Positions 11,291 to 23,812 of a stretch of 64,000 nt of DNA are shown here, one piece after another. The stretch lies in the NCBI GenBank assembly GCA_024500155.1, contig CM044860.1, positions 1,348,501-1,412,500 of the forward strand, given 5' to 3'. Origin of the DNA: Chenopodium formosanum (taxonomy: Eukaryota > Streptophyta > Magnoliopsida > Caryophyllales > Amaranthaceae). How positions within the stretch are numbered: position 1 is the first letter of the stretch; each line of letters starts with the position of its first letter. The notes under the pieces are model-generated. The model ran no database searches, was not told the DNA's origin, and was given only the letters and a program-made list of their open reading frames with translations. The position numbers were made by a program, and so were the translations under genes.

Positions 11291-11879
11291 TTAAGCTATA
11301 CTTTATTTAGATTAATTAGGAAATAAAATGACTATTTTTATTGAATTTCATATTTTTAAAGTTCTAATTTATGAATTGTGACATGTTTATATTAATATAG
11401 TGTGCACTAATAATTAGCTCAACTTATTTCTAATAATGAAGAAAAGGGATGGAATATTTTAAGGCCTTTTCTGATTGACTGAACTAAATTTATTAGAGTT
11501 AAACTGAAATAAAATGAAAATAAGGTGAAGAGAGCAAGCTCTTATTTCATTACTTAAATTATGTAAGATACAAAATGTGTAAAATCTTTAACGTTGTAAA
11601 ACTTATATTCAAATTAGTGGGAATGTAAAAGAAATAAAGTTGATTACATATAATAGAGCTTATTCCATATGAATTAAACTCAAATTCTTTCATTTTCTCA
11701 CTTTTCAATCCCCTTGATTCCTTGAGTATAATAAAGCCTAGGTAGGTCAAAAAAAGGTTTTGGAAGGTATTAAAGTGAAATGCGGCGGCAAGAAAAAGTG
11801 AAGAAATCCCCATTTAATTTCTTTCTCTAAATTAATTCTCTCTCAAAATTCTGGTTTCCAAATATTTTCTGTTTTGGGA
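10561..11879. other. AT-rich intergenic DNA
   Basis: No gene is supported. It contains A/T runs near 10690-10850, the (AT)n tract listed separately, and at 11461-11540 a short piece resembling the PIF/Harbinger MITE family seen at 22775 and 42604 (ggccttttctgattgactgaac). Confidence 0.5.
11196..11287. repeat. (AT)n microsatellite
   Basis: About 46 uninterrupted AT dinucleotides. Confidence 0.98.
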
Positions 11880-12530
11880 ATCATACTGCGGGTGCACTCG
11901 AGACTCTGTTGCTATTAGATGCGGACATTGGAGAAGCAGTAGACGCCGGTTTACTTTCTAACTTTCCGACGCCGCTTTGATTGCCGAGGTATTTTCTGTT
12001 CTCTACTTATCTTTGATTGCTAGTGTGGTGTAATTGTTAATTTTTTTTGGGTAATTAGGATTGTTAATTTTCATTATGGTATGTGGTATGTCTAATTAAA
12101 CTCCAAATTATTAATTACTGCTGTTATATGGGACGAATCTGAATTTCACGACATTAAGATCTGATCTAAACTTTGTTGCTGTGATAATCATAGCATCAAG
12201 GGCGGAATGCATGTGTAATAGCCTGAAATTAAACTAAAACTGAGAAATAACAAGCAAGTGGATGATTGATTAAGCAAAAAAGTCTGATTTCACAAAAATA
12301 GCATACCCTATTCCCTTATTACAAGTTCTACTACAAAAGCATCGACTTTTATTAGCCCTGTCTTTTTCCTCCACATTTGGCAATTACTCAATATGTTACG
12401 GGTGTTATTTCTAAGCTAATAACTTGGGAAAATGTGAATATTCAACTACCACTATGTTTTATTTACTGTAATTCAACTTAGGAATATATATTAATTAAGA
12501 TAATTCCACTATAGGTATTGAAGAATGTAG

Positions 12531-15282
12531 CAGCAATATGTTGGTGCACGTCCCTATTACCACCGTAATAGTTTCGGAGAGATGAGTTTTTTGGAGATAG
12601 AGGTCCGCGGATTGATGTCTTGGATTTCCCGGCAAAACAATCCACAGCCGTTTCGTAACTACTGGACGGCATTATTTCAGGAGACAATTGGAGCACTTGG
12701 GCTCGACCAAGATGAACCTCCTTCGCTCGTCCTAATCATTGACTTTTCTGGTGTCCCACATATATCCTTGTCCAACAAGTTTCAGCTCTTCAATGCAATT
12801 AAGGAGACAAAGAGAGAGCATCCAGATATTTTTTTGGAGGAGGTATTTCAGTACATATATTATACAAGTATATGCATGTGTTGTGTTTATTTGTGAGTTT
12901 GTGACCCATAATCTTTTATTTTTTTATGATAGGTTTTCATTGGCAATTTTTGTGAGCGCTGCATCAGTCGTTGGAGAGGTGGGAAATGGAGAAATGTTGT
13001 ATCTCCGGAACAATCCCATAAGCCCCTCTTTAAGTGAGTATGCCATATCTTTGCTGAATTTATTATACATATAATGTATACATATAATTTGATTGGAGTC
13101 AATCTTAAACTGCATTACATATATCAGTATCAAAAACTTTATTAGGTAGCTTAGTCGCCTAAGAGGAGCATCTAACTCATAACTTGGTCCATTAATATTA
13201 CTAGTATTATATTTCACATACAGTGTTATCTTCTGCCTTTACATGAGCTTATTATTTAGGAAGTAACTTGTTCGCTTGGGAGAGCTGTAGAATATTCTTG
13301 ACTATAGAGCCAAATTCCGTGGAGTAGCCATTGCATGCCCCTGTGTAAAGCATTAAACAACTTCAGGTTGTTAGTTTCCAAGCATAATTTCGAGAAAACA
13401 GGCTCTGAGCTGATACCGAGAGTGTGTCTCAAAGTAAGCCAGAGCAAACCTCCTTTCCTCTGCAAGCAAGTAGAAGCAACCACATTCCCCCTATTGAGTC
13501 CCTCATAACACCCCCCCCCCCCCCCAAACCCAGATAATTATTCTGAAAAATTGCTACATCAGAATTTACTTTAATTATGCCAACAAGAGGTGTTGCCCAC
13601 TTCGTAGGCTGCTGCTTGCTTTGCTACAATTTATTGCTGCCATGCCCCTGCTGCTTGCTTTGCTACTATCAATATGTTAAGTTGAATTGATTTCATGTTA
13701 ATGTTTTGAATTTCAGGCACTTGTCGGCTCGGCTTATTAGTGACAAATTCGGTGGCTCATATGGCATGGCGAATTATGATAACTTTGTTGCAGGAGATGT
13801 GGATGTCCCTCATGCTATCCGGATTTCCATTGTTCAGGTAACAGGCCAATAATGTTGATAACAAAATATGCTTATTTGTCACAACTTTTACACAATTTGC
13901 TCAAAATAAGTCAATTTTTAATTAACTAAAAATAAGTTAAACTTTTAGGGCTATTGTCTTTAAGTAGGCTAGATGACCTACAACCTACTAAACAAGTCAC
14001 TTTATTTATTTAATTTTTTTTATTTTGGAAAAGTTCTTTGAACCCCATGTACGGATGAACCCCAAGCAGCAGCCACCACTTTCAGCCCCTCAACCACCAC
14101 ATCCCAACAATTACCCCTCACCACCCGTGCCCAGCCAGTCAGCTACCACCTTCGTGTCGCCACCCAGCATGCATCCCTCAATAAACCCGGCTCCACCATC
14201 CCTCCCTTCCTTTGTGAGGAGGCCAACATTAATCTTTAATCTGCAACAATTTCCATACCAAACACTAGTTTTAATTATTATATACATAAGCATATAAATA
14301 AACCACATTTCAGATTTAGAATGAATGACTAATTATAAAAGTGACAAAATGTACATTTTCATGTGAGCTTAATTGAGGAAAACCGCAATTACGAAAACGG
14401 ATGGTTTTGTGTACCAAATACAATTTAATACTACAAAATAAGCGCAAATTTCACATGAAAAAATTAACTTAATAGCTAGAATTTAATTCCCAAATTGGAA
14501 AGTTAAATTGAGCTTGCTTGCTAATGTAAAAATCAACCAAAATGAAATCCGAAAACGATTAATTACCTCGTGAATAATTAAGTTCAATTTCTGGGAAGTT
14601 TGATTATGCCTCCAAATCTTGTTTGGGGGGAATGTGGTCGCTGGCGCGGGAAAAGGTCTAAGGGGGGTTGGTCAGTGGTAGGAAGCGATTGGCGTTGTGG
14701 GAGGTGACTGTGGTGGCGTTGTAGCCGGCGAGGGCTTCTCTATGATGGGAGAGATATGTTATTTGTTTTTATTAAGTAATAAAAATACTTAATTCTAATT
14801 AAAATTTTAAGAACCAATCTTATATTGACATTTGGCATAATTAACTCAAACAACCGGTTATCCGTAAAATCAACAGGTTATAACTCATTTTGAGATAATG
14901 TTCTATAAATGTTGACTTATTTTTAGTTATTCAAAGGTTGACTTATTTTGAATTAACCGTGTAAAGATTGACTTATTCTTGACAAATTTTCCTAAAAATT
15001 ATCTTAACATATATTTAATTGACTTTGCAGGAAACACATTTACGTATTACTGCTAGAGTGAGAGGATGGAATGTGACCATGAAGATTGAGTTCATACCTC
15101 TTCAGCGCCGTACTAATTTTCCAATTCTGCTATTTGAAAGGAAGTTGGAACATGATGCTACCTTGAATGATAATAGGCTTAAAAGAACTTTTCGAGCTCC
15201 GGTGGATGGCAATGTGTTTGTGACGGTAGAGAATTCAAGCTTCTCTACCAAAAAGTTGATTGTTGATTGCAGGAGTTTGTAG
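12531..15282 (+). CDS. Patellin-like protein (Sec14/CRAL-TRIO plus GOLD-like domain)
   Basis: Four exons join in frame: 12531-12842, 12933-13033, 13717-13837 and 15031-15282, giving 261 codons; the first ATG is at 12582. A 5' UTR exon probably ends at 11987 (ccgag, then gtatt). The first three exons resemble the CRAL-TRIO lipid-binding fold (LVLIIDFSGVPHIS, KREHPDIFLEEVFIGN, PLFKHLSARLISDKFGG). The last exon resembles a patellin GOLD domain (VRGWNVTMKIEFIPL, FRAPVDGNVFVTVENSS). Patellins are phosphoinositide-binding proteins of membrane traffic and cell-plate formation. The protein is short (patellins usually exceed 400 residues) and lacks the acidic N-terminus, so it may be truncated or decaying. 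Intron 2 (13034-13716) holds a poly-C run at 13509. The family match is by motif pattern. Confidence 0.65.
13874..14987. mobile_element. MULE-like non-autonomous element in patellin-like intron 3
   Basis: The two ends are inverted copies about 90 bp long. The left end has ctcaaaataagtcaat and aactaaaaataagtt; the - strand of the right end has ttcaaaataagtcaac and aactaaaaataagtc. No transposase is coded. Exact ends and target duplication are not clear. Confidence 0.6.
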
Positions 15283-15389
15283 ATATAACAGAACATATTT
15301 TGGTATTTTTTTTTTCATGCACTTTTAAAGGATATTATTCATCGTTTTATGATGAAGCTGGCTTTATTTGGTACACAATCATTTTTTGC

Positions 15390-15690
15390 TCAGGATTTTG
15401 GCTATGATAAAATTGTCACTGAGTCGGACTGTCAAGTTGTAACAAATAGGTTGTCCAAATGAGCAACGCACCTAACTGATCTTGATTTTGTTCACAATGA
15501 CGCAATGAGGCTGAGCTCTAGTTTTGTTCAAGTTAGCTGGGCTCTTGTTCGACGTGAAGGCAACGGAGTAGCACATAATCTTGTAAGATTTATTCCGTTT
15601 AACTGTGAGCACATTGGGAGAAGTGTGTCCCTAGGGATTATGCACTTATGGATACTCTTGCTTTGAATGATTGATCTCTCATCTCTACCC
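15390..15690 (+). pseudogene. RNase H-like (LINE-type, RVT_3) remnant
   Basis: The reading is FGYDKIVTESDCQVV, a stop (TGA near 15460), then a piece with LVRREGNGVAHNL. This matches the C-terminal RNase H of plant LINE-type elements (motifs ESDC and REGN.VAH). The same duplicated segment at 29.8 kb has other DNA at this point, so this is an insertion specific to copy A. Confidence 0.65.
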
Positions 15691-15959
15691 CCTTCAAAAA
15701 AAAGCCTTTTTTTTTTTGCACTCTAGGGATTTTCTGTTTTATGTATGTAATAAATTTAAAATTATTATCTGTTAAATTTGATATTATTTATATTTACCAC
15801 TTGATTAGATTTCCTAAGCATGCATATACAAAATGTTAAATGTTTGAATGGATCATGAAAGAAAACAGCATTTATAAATAAAATGAATTTGTTTGGACAA
15901 CTCGATGGACATTATGTCAAACAATACTGTATAAGTAATAATTATAATTTATGAATGAG

Positions 15960-16529
15960 TTACCTATTAGAAAAAACAGCCCTAACAAACTTGTACTTAT
16001 TGTTATTGTTGGAATAAGTTGTTTCACCAGAGGAAGACCATCCGAATTGGTCCCAAATAGTATAGATGTTCCATAGCACAATAGTCCCAACTTTGGGCTC
16101 TCCGTTCCATCTCATATAGCACTGAACCACATTGCGACGATCATCTCTAATTTCAACATTAAACCGATATTCATATGTGGATGATGGTAGCACTATCTTC
16201 CAACCAAGATCATGTAAATGATTGCCGTATTCACGTATGCAATGCACTAGCAAAATATAATTCTCATTAATCTTATTTGTATCATTCAGTCGCGCTATCT
16301 CGTTCATGATCCTCACATGACCTCCTGCGTTCCATATCAGATTTAAATAAAGTACACCCAAAATTAAGAGTGTAACAAATGTAAACATAAGGCACATTGT
16401 AGTTTTATGCATTATCTTGCTATTGCTATAACACAAGAATGACCACAACTTGTTCATCTTCACGTTTTCGTCGCCATACCAAGCATACTCAGCATCATCA
16501 CTCTCAAAAGTCAAAACTGTCTTCCACAT
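15960..16529 (-). CDS. S-protein homologue (self-incompatibility S1-like), copy A
   Basis: The first in-frame ATG (codons MWKTV) is at 16529 and the stop is at 15960, 189 residues. An N-terminal hydrophobic segment (TMCLMFTFVTLLILGVLYL) is a signal anchor or signal peptide. The S1-like domain shows LLVHCIREYGNHLHDLGWKI and then VQCYMRWNGE, the usual 'VHC...LG...C.W' pattern. SPHs are small secreted plant proteins; the founding member is the pollen-inhibiting stigma S protein of Papaver. An earlier out-of-frame ATG 12 bp upstream of the frame start makes a 15-codon upstream ORF. A potential splice donor (aatag, gtaact) overlaps the stop. Copy C at 56445 is nearly the same and also intact. Confidence 0.7.
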   Translation of the reverse strand: MWKTVLTFESDDAEYAWYGDENVKMNKLWSFLCYSNSKIMHKTTMCLMFTFVTLLILGVLYLNLIWNAGGHVRIMNEIARLNDTNKINENYILLVHCIREYGNHLHDLGWKIVLPSSTYEYRFNVEIRDDRRNVVQCYMRWNGEPKVGTIVLWNIYTIWDQFGWSSSGETTYSNNNNKYKFVRAVFSNR

Positions 16530-17681
16530 TAGCAACACGAACCTCAACCATTTTTAATTTTACAGAATCAAATTAGTATTTTCAGGAATATATTTCTTTT
16601 TTGGTAATGCAAATTTAAAATACCCCTATTCAAGATTTCAACCATGTTAGTTGAGTAATATTAGGGACGACATTCAAGGAAAGTGTAACAAACATGAATT
16701 TTCCTTCTTGTTGGGTGAAAAAAACCCAAAACTATTGAAAAAAAAAAAAAAAAAAAAAAAAAAACTTCAAGGTGGAGCTAATCTGATTTTTATAGGAAAA
16801 AAGTCAATCGTATTATCATTATAAGTTTAGAGGCGGCGCACATAATGCATGCATGATTATCTTTTTATAGGGAAAAAATCAAAAGCTATTTATTTCAACT
16901 GTTGCTTGGCAGCGCACCATCTGATGGTTGCACCCTTTACTTTGATAATGCTGATTAAAATTTCTCTTGGATGAAAATCGTGAAATTATAATATTTCTTA
17001 TATCAAGCCTCTTTGTGTTTTTTTTTATTTTTTATTTTTTATTTATTTTTTTTATTTTTTAAAATAGATTATCAGCTTTAATCGCTTTTATTATCCCGTC
17101 GTGATTATAATAATGTTCATTGTTGAATTAAAATTTTTTGAATGCATTGGATCTATTTTCTACATTGTAGTACGTACATGTAAAATTGTAAACATATTGT
17201 TTACCATTAATAAGTCACAATGAATAATAATTAAAATTAAATCATATTTGGAGATATCATCTTAATTGCTCTTGATGCTTTGTTGAATTTGATCTATACT
17301 GTAGATCGATCCTTACTTTTAAAAAATATTGCATAAGTTTCACTACCCTTAATTCTCGTAAGAAAAATTCAACTAGGCACACTACATTATGACTTATGAG
17401 ACAAAGTATTTTTTTAACTTATTAAAATTTTAACTAACCTTACTTTAAAAAATCTTAATTAATTAATAATAGAAAAAAAATAAACACACATAAAAGCATA
17501 GTAATTTTCATTCCTTAGTGCATGCAAATCTTAACTTTTACAAAACAGATAAAAGTAAAACACTGCATAGCTAAAATTAAAGCAAATAGGATATCAGTGC
17601 TTAGAATACTCCTAATTAAATTCTAAAACAATACAAATACATTTTAATAATTAAAGGAAACTAACTAATATGAATAATTAA

Positions 17682-19419
17682 TTAAGTCGGTTTTGAATCA
17701 ATCTTCCTTCCAAAGACATAAGATAAAACCACCAAAGCTACTATATACAATATTCCATGAAAAACTTTATGCTTCAACGTAACCTTCCACCAAGGAATAT
17801 GGGGACGAACGGAGTGATAATCAGTAATTGGGTTTTGTGTTATCCACGCTTCATTATTTCGTCGATCCGGGGGCCTAAAATCTAAATTGATTTGAAAACA
17901 TTCATCTACCACCGGAGATTGTATGTTTACTCAATGATGTAAAGCAAGAATTAAAGCACTTCTGATTCCCATTAGACCCATCCATAACAGTCGCAAATTG
18001 CTTGTAGTAGTCAATGATAGAAGAATGGAACTCACAACACTCAAGCAAGTGTGAACAACAAAGTAATCGTAAGCCGGCAATATAGCTATGTGAGTGAAAA
18101 AAAAACTCAAAAGTGAAAAGGCTAGCACATGTTAAAGCCCATCCATCTAGCTTTTCATCAATCATACTACCATCAATAATGCATGCGATCGGTAGGAATG
18201 CAGTGATCGTGGCTCCAAGACCCATTATCACCTGGTGAGGGGTGACTCGAACAATCCAATACGTTCTCACCCGATATCCCACAATGATGAGAAAGATGTG
18301 AATTGGTCCAAGAATTCCAACAAGTAAGAAGAATATGACACCTTATTTTGCCTGCAATGTCAAATAACAGCTAGTACTAATTAGTTCCTTGTAGAATTAA
18401 ATAGATCAGAGTTAATAGACACCTTCAAGTTATTATTACCTAAATAATAATTAACCCGTCTACGTTTTTATTGCATGTTTTAATTTAAGCGCTTTAGTGG
18501 CAAGTGGCAAGGCTTGTTTGATATTAGTCAACAACCAACATCTGCTCGGAAGTCTACAGGTTACTCTACGTAAGAAACATTTTTTCTCTTTAACATATCA
18601 TAAACTTTTTAACTATTTATGAAGAATCCCACCTAACCTTTGGATAAATTTGCGGACTTATGCAAGATCCGTTGAAAATACCAATAAAAATCATGTTAGG
18701 ATAGATATGTAAATACTTAATAAACATGAAACCTAATTGATAAATTTAAATTTAATTATAACCATCCAAACAATTTAATGTGATGCATGATATGCCAGTT
18801 TTTTCCATTGCACTTGCACTTAATAAGACAGAAAGTATTGAGTTTTTTTCCACGAGACAAAAATTTAATAAAATCTGAAAATAATACGTACTGACGTACT
18901 CGTATGAAAGAAACTTCCTTGACATTTTTTGACAAATGATTCCCAAGTTAAAAGATAAACTTTTGTTAATATCTACTCGATCTAAAGACTAAAGTCCCTT
19001 TCATTTTCTTTACGTTAATTTTCAAAGTACATACTAGGAGATTAATCTCCTTCCCAAAGGTTATAAAAGCTAAAAAGCCATAATACATATGATAGTAGAC
19101 AAAAAAAAAAAAAAAAAAAAGAAAATTACAGTAGCAAATAAATTAAGAAAGTAATTACCTCTTTGTTGTGAGGAAATCCAGACAAATCAAACCTTTGAGT
19201 TAACTTCATAAAGACCATTGCACCCGCTCCAAACCCAGCAGCAAAAACACCCCATACTCGAGCGTAGGTATTTTTTTGTATTTCATGCCTAATTGCTTCT
19301 ACTAGGCCCTGATTTGTTTTGTATTCTATAAAATCACGGTGGTTACTCACCACCCTACTCCACAAATTTTGAAATAAACTCGCAACAAAGAAGTAACAAT
19401 TAACAAAGAAATTATCCAT
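17682..19419 (-). pseudogene. Unknown multi-helix membrane protein gene, broken
   Basis: Exon 1 is 19419-19159 (begins MDNFFVNCYFF, has WGVFAAGFGAGAMVF, ends HNKE at gtaatt). Exon 2 runs from 18351 to the stop at 17682 and contains several hydrophobic segments (FFLLVGILGPIHIFLIIV, VIMGLGATITAFLPI, LYIVALVVLSYVFG). Three defects are visible: TAA three codons into exon 2, a frame change at an A9 homopolymer near 18097-18105, and TGA near 17935. I do not recognise the family. It lies just past SPH copy A. Only the homopolymer defect could be a sequencing slip. Confidence 0.55.
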
Positions 19420-20960
19420 CTTTCAACTAGCTACGGAGTACTAGGTTTAGTTTAGAAAAAAAAATGTCATGAGTAGTGAATAAAAGGGCGAGAAATTTGT
19501 AAGTATTGATAGTGAAATTACAATAAAATGGAAAGTTACTCCCTCTGCAAAGTAATCTGTCGAATTAATGAATTATGCTGCTATAAAGATTTTTTATATT
19601 ATACATTTATGCACAATATTTTTTTATCTACTTTCTTGTCTATAAATCTTAGAACAAGAAGTAGTACCATTTTCCTCAATTCGGATAGTATGTATAATGG
19701 TGCTTTTTTTTTTTTTTTTTTTTTTAATGCATAGTCTTGATATGATGTATAGTAATCTATTGTACTAGTATTAATTATCACTATGGATTATGGAAACTGT
19801 TCTCCCTCCTTTCTTCTAGAGTTTCTTCCAGTATACTGAAGTATATAAAGCAATAAAGCAAACATTAAAATCAAATAGCGTGTTCCAAAGTTCATGATAG
19901 GCTGATAGCAAAAAGGTCAGGTTTGATTCTCAAACTTTGCATATCTTGATATTATTGCATGGTTTGTCTTGTCATATGTGTACACTGTGGTCTTTTACTT
20001 GTACTTTTTCGAGTTATACATTTTTATCAGTATATTTTCTTTTGGCATTATTCGCATTTTTTATGTGTCTATTTTTCTTTTTTAAGATGTCTCAAAATTA
20101 AGTGTCTAGTATATATTTTTATATAGAAACTCTTTGTGTGTACTCTCGCCTTTGGCAACTAGTAATATGGAACTGCGAGTGTGTGACTTAGTTGACCATG
20201 ATACCAAGTCTAGGCGTACTGTGGAGGTAATTCAAGATAATTTCGACGCGCAGATGAAGCGTTAGTTTTACCAATTTCTTTTTCTTACCCTGTCATAAGA
20301 GATGTCATGTATTGTGGCCGTCAAAAATAGGGGAGTACACGGTGGTGTTCGGGGTGTTGGTTAAGCAAGCAAGGTCCTACCACCGTACAATGTCATCCAT
20401 ATAATGAAGTCTGGAGAATAATATGGGTTCTTAAAGGTCCCTCAAAACTAGCCCACTTCCTTTGGAGGGTGATGATATTGTAACATGGCAGGATCTTGCT
20501 TGCTTTACTCGCTATTGTATTTGTGTTTATTTGAGTTATACGAAACTACTTTTATTACTAATCTGGTCTTTATGTAGAGTTAATGTTATTTTATAGAAAT
20601 CTATAAATTTACGACAATTACAAGCTTATTGAATGAACCGAAACATTGAAGTCTGATCATATTGTATGATCAAATACTAGTATTAAGATTGTGCTAGAGA
20701 AATTAAGTTTAGTGATAAAGGGCTCAATTTGGTGTATAAAAGTTGCAATTCCTTAAAGAATATGGACCAAAGTAGAGGCTCAAGGAAGGAAAAGAAGCCC
20801 AATAGAAAAGAGCTTGTAATGTAGTCCGTACGACCGTACGTACTGTAGTCTGTAGTCCGTAGGTTTTTGAGGCGATTAGTAATTGACTAGTTGTTGTTTG
20901 ATTTAGATTATAATCATAGCTCTTTAAATACTTTAAGCTAATAAGCTAGGCTTTGTTGAG
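19420..20960. other. Intergenic DNA, nothing recognised
   Basis: The stretch is AT-rich with poly-T at 19706-19725. No gene, RNA or terminal repeats were recognised. Confidence 0.5.
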
Positions 20961-20963
20961 TGA

Positions 20964-21153
20964 TGCTACACATATAATGCTACCTCATACAATACCATTG
21001 TATGTATGCCACGTCAAAAGGGAGGAAAAAAATAAGAGGGAAAAAATAGGAAAAAAACAAGATTAGAAAAGTGGATCCCAATATGCAAACCAATTAAATA
21101 TTGCCAACAATGGTTGTATATGGGCCACCACATACAACCATTGTATGTGTAGC
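20964..21153. mobile_element. Small inverted-repeat element (MITE candidate)
   Basis: The left end reads gctacacatataatg and the - strand of the right end reads ggctacacatacaatgg. The inner part has another copy of accattgtatg. The superfamily is unknown. Confidence 0.5.
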
Positions 21154-21344
21154 CTTTTCCGGCTTTGTCACTACTTTTAGTTACTTTCTTTTCATGAGTG
21201 ATGCAATTTTAAGTTACTTTTAATTTTGTTCTTTGACGTTGCCTTTTAGTTTCTTGCTATTTGTCTTTCGTTATTATTAGCTTGATTATAATGTTTTCCT
21301 TCATTATTGTTTTCTTTAACTTCATACTATTGTTTTCATAGGCG

Positions 21345-22118
21345 GATGCAGCTAACACTAAGAGCATCAGTAGTAGGCAGGAAACTCCTTTTACCTTGCT
21401 AAAAGGATCCTTTTTCGGGTTAATCTAAAAGGATCCTTTTATTAAGAGGAATGTACCCAATTCTCTTGGTGGAGAGAAATACAAATCTCGGCCTTTGTAC
21501 AAGAATATGGCATTATTGTCAATAATAAAATGAAGAAAAATAGAAAATAGGTATAAAAGTTGAAGAAAGCAAACGGTAATATTTTTGGAGGGCCTGGATG
21601 GGATCCAACGGCCAGAAACTTGACAAGTGTCAAGATTTCGTTTGACAACTAACTTTAAGCTCATAAATATTTATAATGGTAATATTTTCCAAATGGTCAT
21701 AGATTTTTTAAAAATAATATCACCAAGGGTCATTAAAAAAAAAACAAAAAAAAATCATCAAACAGTTAAAAAAAAAAAAATCCTCTATAAAATAGTATAA
21801 TATTCACTTATTTTCATAGACTTTCATTTTTAGCATTTTGTTCTCATCAGGGGCTAAAAATCTATGGGAGTCAAGAAACGATAAAGTTACCCAAAAAAAA
21901 ACGCTCAAAGTGGGGAATCGAACTAGAGACCTCTCTCTCACCAAGTTACCATGAAAAACTCCAACAAACCAACTAGGCTATCACTAACATCATGATGTGC
22001 AAGACAAATATTACCTATTTATTAGGTTTTTTAGAGGGGCCAGACTATATATTACATATATCACCAGTTGGGCCATCGGGGGCCGGGCCTCCACTAGCCC
22101 CCTGGCTCCACCTCTGGT
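21345..22118. mobile_element. Possible hAT-type remnant with inserted tRNA-like SINE
   Basis: The left end (aggcggatgcagc) is inverted at the right (- strand agaggtggagccag), which resembles the CAGGGGCGGAGC-type ends of plant hAT elements. Alignment is short, so this is tentative. A tRNA-derived sequence lies inside at 21910-21979. Confidence 0.3.
21910..21979 (-). repeat. tRNA-derived SINE-like sequence
   Basis: On the - strand the A box-like agcctagttggtttgttgga is followed 30-odd bp later by the B box-like ctagttcgattcccc. The spacing fits an RNA polymerase III internal promoter. No proper acceptor stem is formed, so it is not a functional tRNA. Confidence 0.5.
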
Positions 22119-22129
22119 TCTCATTAGTC

Positions 22130-22770
22130 TCTTATTTTCCTTAATCAATATTTTTTACATACTCAATTAATAATTAAATATATTAATAAGAGATGGAATA
22201 TATATTGGGGTATATATAAAAGTAGGAGAGAGAATGAAAAAGTATACTTATTGATGTTGAAAAATTAATGAAAGAGGATGAGGAAAAGGATTAAGATAGT
22301 GGAAAGTAATCTGGAGATAAGAGTGTGTGATGTGTCAAATGGAGGAAATGAGAGAAAAAATGGAAAACAAGGAAAGGTAAGGGTATAATCCTTACAAGAT
22401 TACAAGTGTGCATATTCGTCACGTAAAAAAAAAGGATAAAATAAGAAAGTTGAACATCACGTGAAGTTTGGGCAAAGCTAAAAAGTACGAGTATAATTTA
22501 AAAACAAATTAAATAACAAAATACAGTACAAATTAAATAACAAAATACAATACAAAGCATTTTCATTGAATACCAATATACGGAGTACCTAAATTCAATT
22601 GAAAATAATTTATCATTTCGATTGAATATCGCAATTATAATTTTTGCACATTGTGTTTTGAAATCCTGGATATGCCTCTGTTTGTTTTATTATGTTATAT
22701 TTACTTGTTTTTTTTTTTTTTTTTTTAGATTTAAATATGTGCAAGTAGTTTAATTCTTAAATTTTGGGAT
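22130..22770. other. Intergenic DNA, nothing recognised
   Basis: AT-rich, with a poly-T run at 22709-22726 and a duplicated acaaattaaataacaaaatac near 22500-22550. No gene is supported. Confidence 0.5.
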
Positions 22771-22774
22771 CTAA

Positions 22775-22971
22775 GGGCCTGTTCTCATTGACTGAAATGA
22801 GCTGAACTGAACTTATTAGAGCTGAAGTGAACTGAACTTATTAGAGCTAAACTGAATTGAACTGAAATGAATATTTTATAAGAGAAGGAAATTAGGAGCT
22901 GGACTTAACTGAACTGAACTGAACTTATTAGAGCTGAACTGAACTGAAAATAATCGTATGAGAACAGGCCC
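22775..22971. mobile_element. PIF/Harbinger-type MITE
   Basis: Ends are GGGCCTGTTCTCATTGAC and, on the other strand, GGGCCTGTTCTCATACGA. The flanks are TAA and GAA, a 3-bp duplication with one change. The interior is made of gagctgaactgaactt units. Relatives lie at 42604 and, more distantly, 38165. Confidence 0.75.
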
Positions 22972-23171
22972 GAAGATTAATGTGAAGGAATAATTTTTTA
23001 TTGTTTATTGTTGATATTGCGTATTAATTTCCTATTGATTGTTTTAGTTCTATGCAATTAGATTAGGCCCAATTTAATTGTATTAATATGAAAATATTGA
23101 TGTTATTAATCGAGGGATGTAATTTTAATATTAGGGCTAGTTTCAAATTTTCAATAGTAATATCTATACTA

Positions 23172-23454
23172 CTCCTTCCATCCCATAATACTTGACACAG
23201 TTCTCATTTTCGACCGTCCCATAATACTTGGCATGTTAATAAATATGGAATAGGACTACTAATAAAAAAAACTATTTTCTCACATTTTCTCTTTCCTCAT
23301 CTACCTCATTCCCACCCCACTTGTTGTTTTCTTGTAATATAAAAATAAAAAAGAATTTTTTATACAATAAACAAATGTTTTAAATAGGCCCACATGTAGT
23401 TTTCTTAAACTACTTGTCCACCCCAACGTCCCAAGTATTATGGGACGGAGGGAG
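23172..23454. mobile_element. Stowaway-type MITE
   Basis: Left end CTCCTTCCATCCCATAATAC and right end on the other strand CTCCCTCCGTCCCATAATAC, with TA on both sides (23170-23171, 23455-23456). 283 bp, no coding. Confidence 0.9.
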
Positions 23455-23812
23455 TAATATTTAATAACAGGAACTTTTGCAGACATATAGGCTGCCATGT
23501 GTCCTACTCTTATTGGTACACTTTTATTTTTTTTTTTCCTTTAATTTTTTATTCCTTCATTTATTGTATGTCACTTTATTAAAAGAGTCGTCTTTAATTT
23601 GTTATTATCTTCTTCAACTAATGAAAATGAAGTTAGTTTCTTTTAAAAATAATTGTTCACTTGCTTCTCTTGGTTGGTTCTATCTACTTCTTATATATTG
23701 TAGGAGATAGTTAAGTCTTATTAAGCATCTTTTCATATATCTTTTTTACTTGGAAAAATGAAAAATTGAAAATATGAATCAACATCGTTATTTTTACTAC
23801 TTGAACTATATA

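Larger units (their letters stand above)
15283..17460. repeat. Segmental-duplication copy A around the S-protein homologue
   Basis: The stretch after the patellin stop, the SPH gene and its flank recur at about 29690-31500 (copy B). The SPH gene and downstream flank recur at about 56420-57870 (copy C). Shared marks outside genes are ttcatgcacttttaaagg, gacaactcgatggacattat and aggcggcgcacataatgcat. The flank also holds a poly-A run at 16738-16764. Confidence 0.8.

Noticed and set aside
13256..13483. Reading frame of 75 codons on the - strand in patellin-like intron 2
   Set aside because: It has a slightly protein-like look but no start context, no partner exon and no recognised motif.
14025..14297. 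Pro-rich reading frame in the MULE-like element
   Set aside because: Low-complexity CCACC-type DNA; composition explains it.
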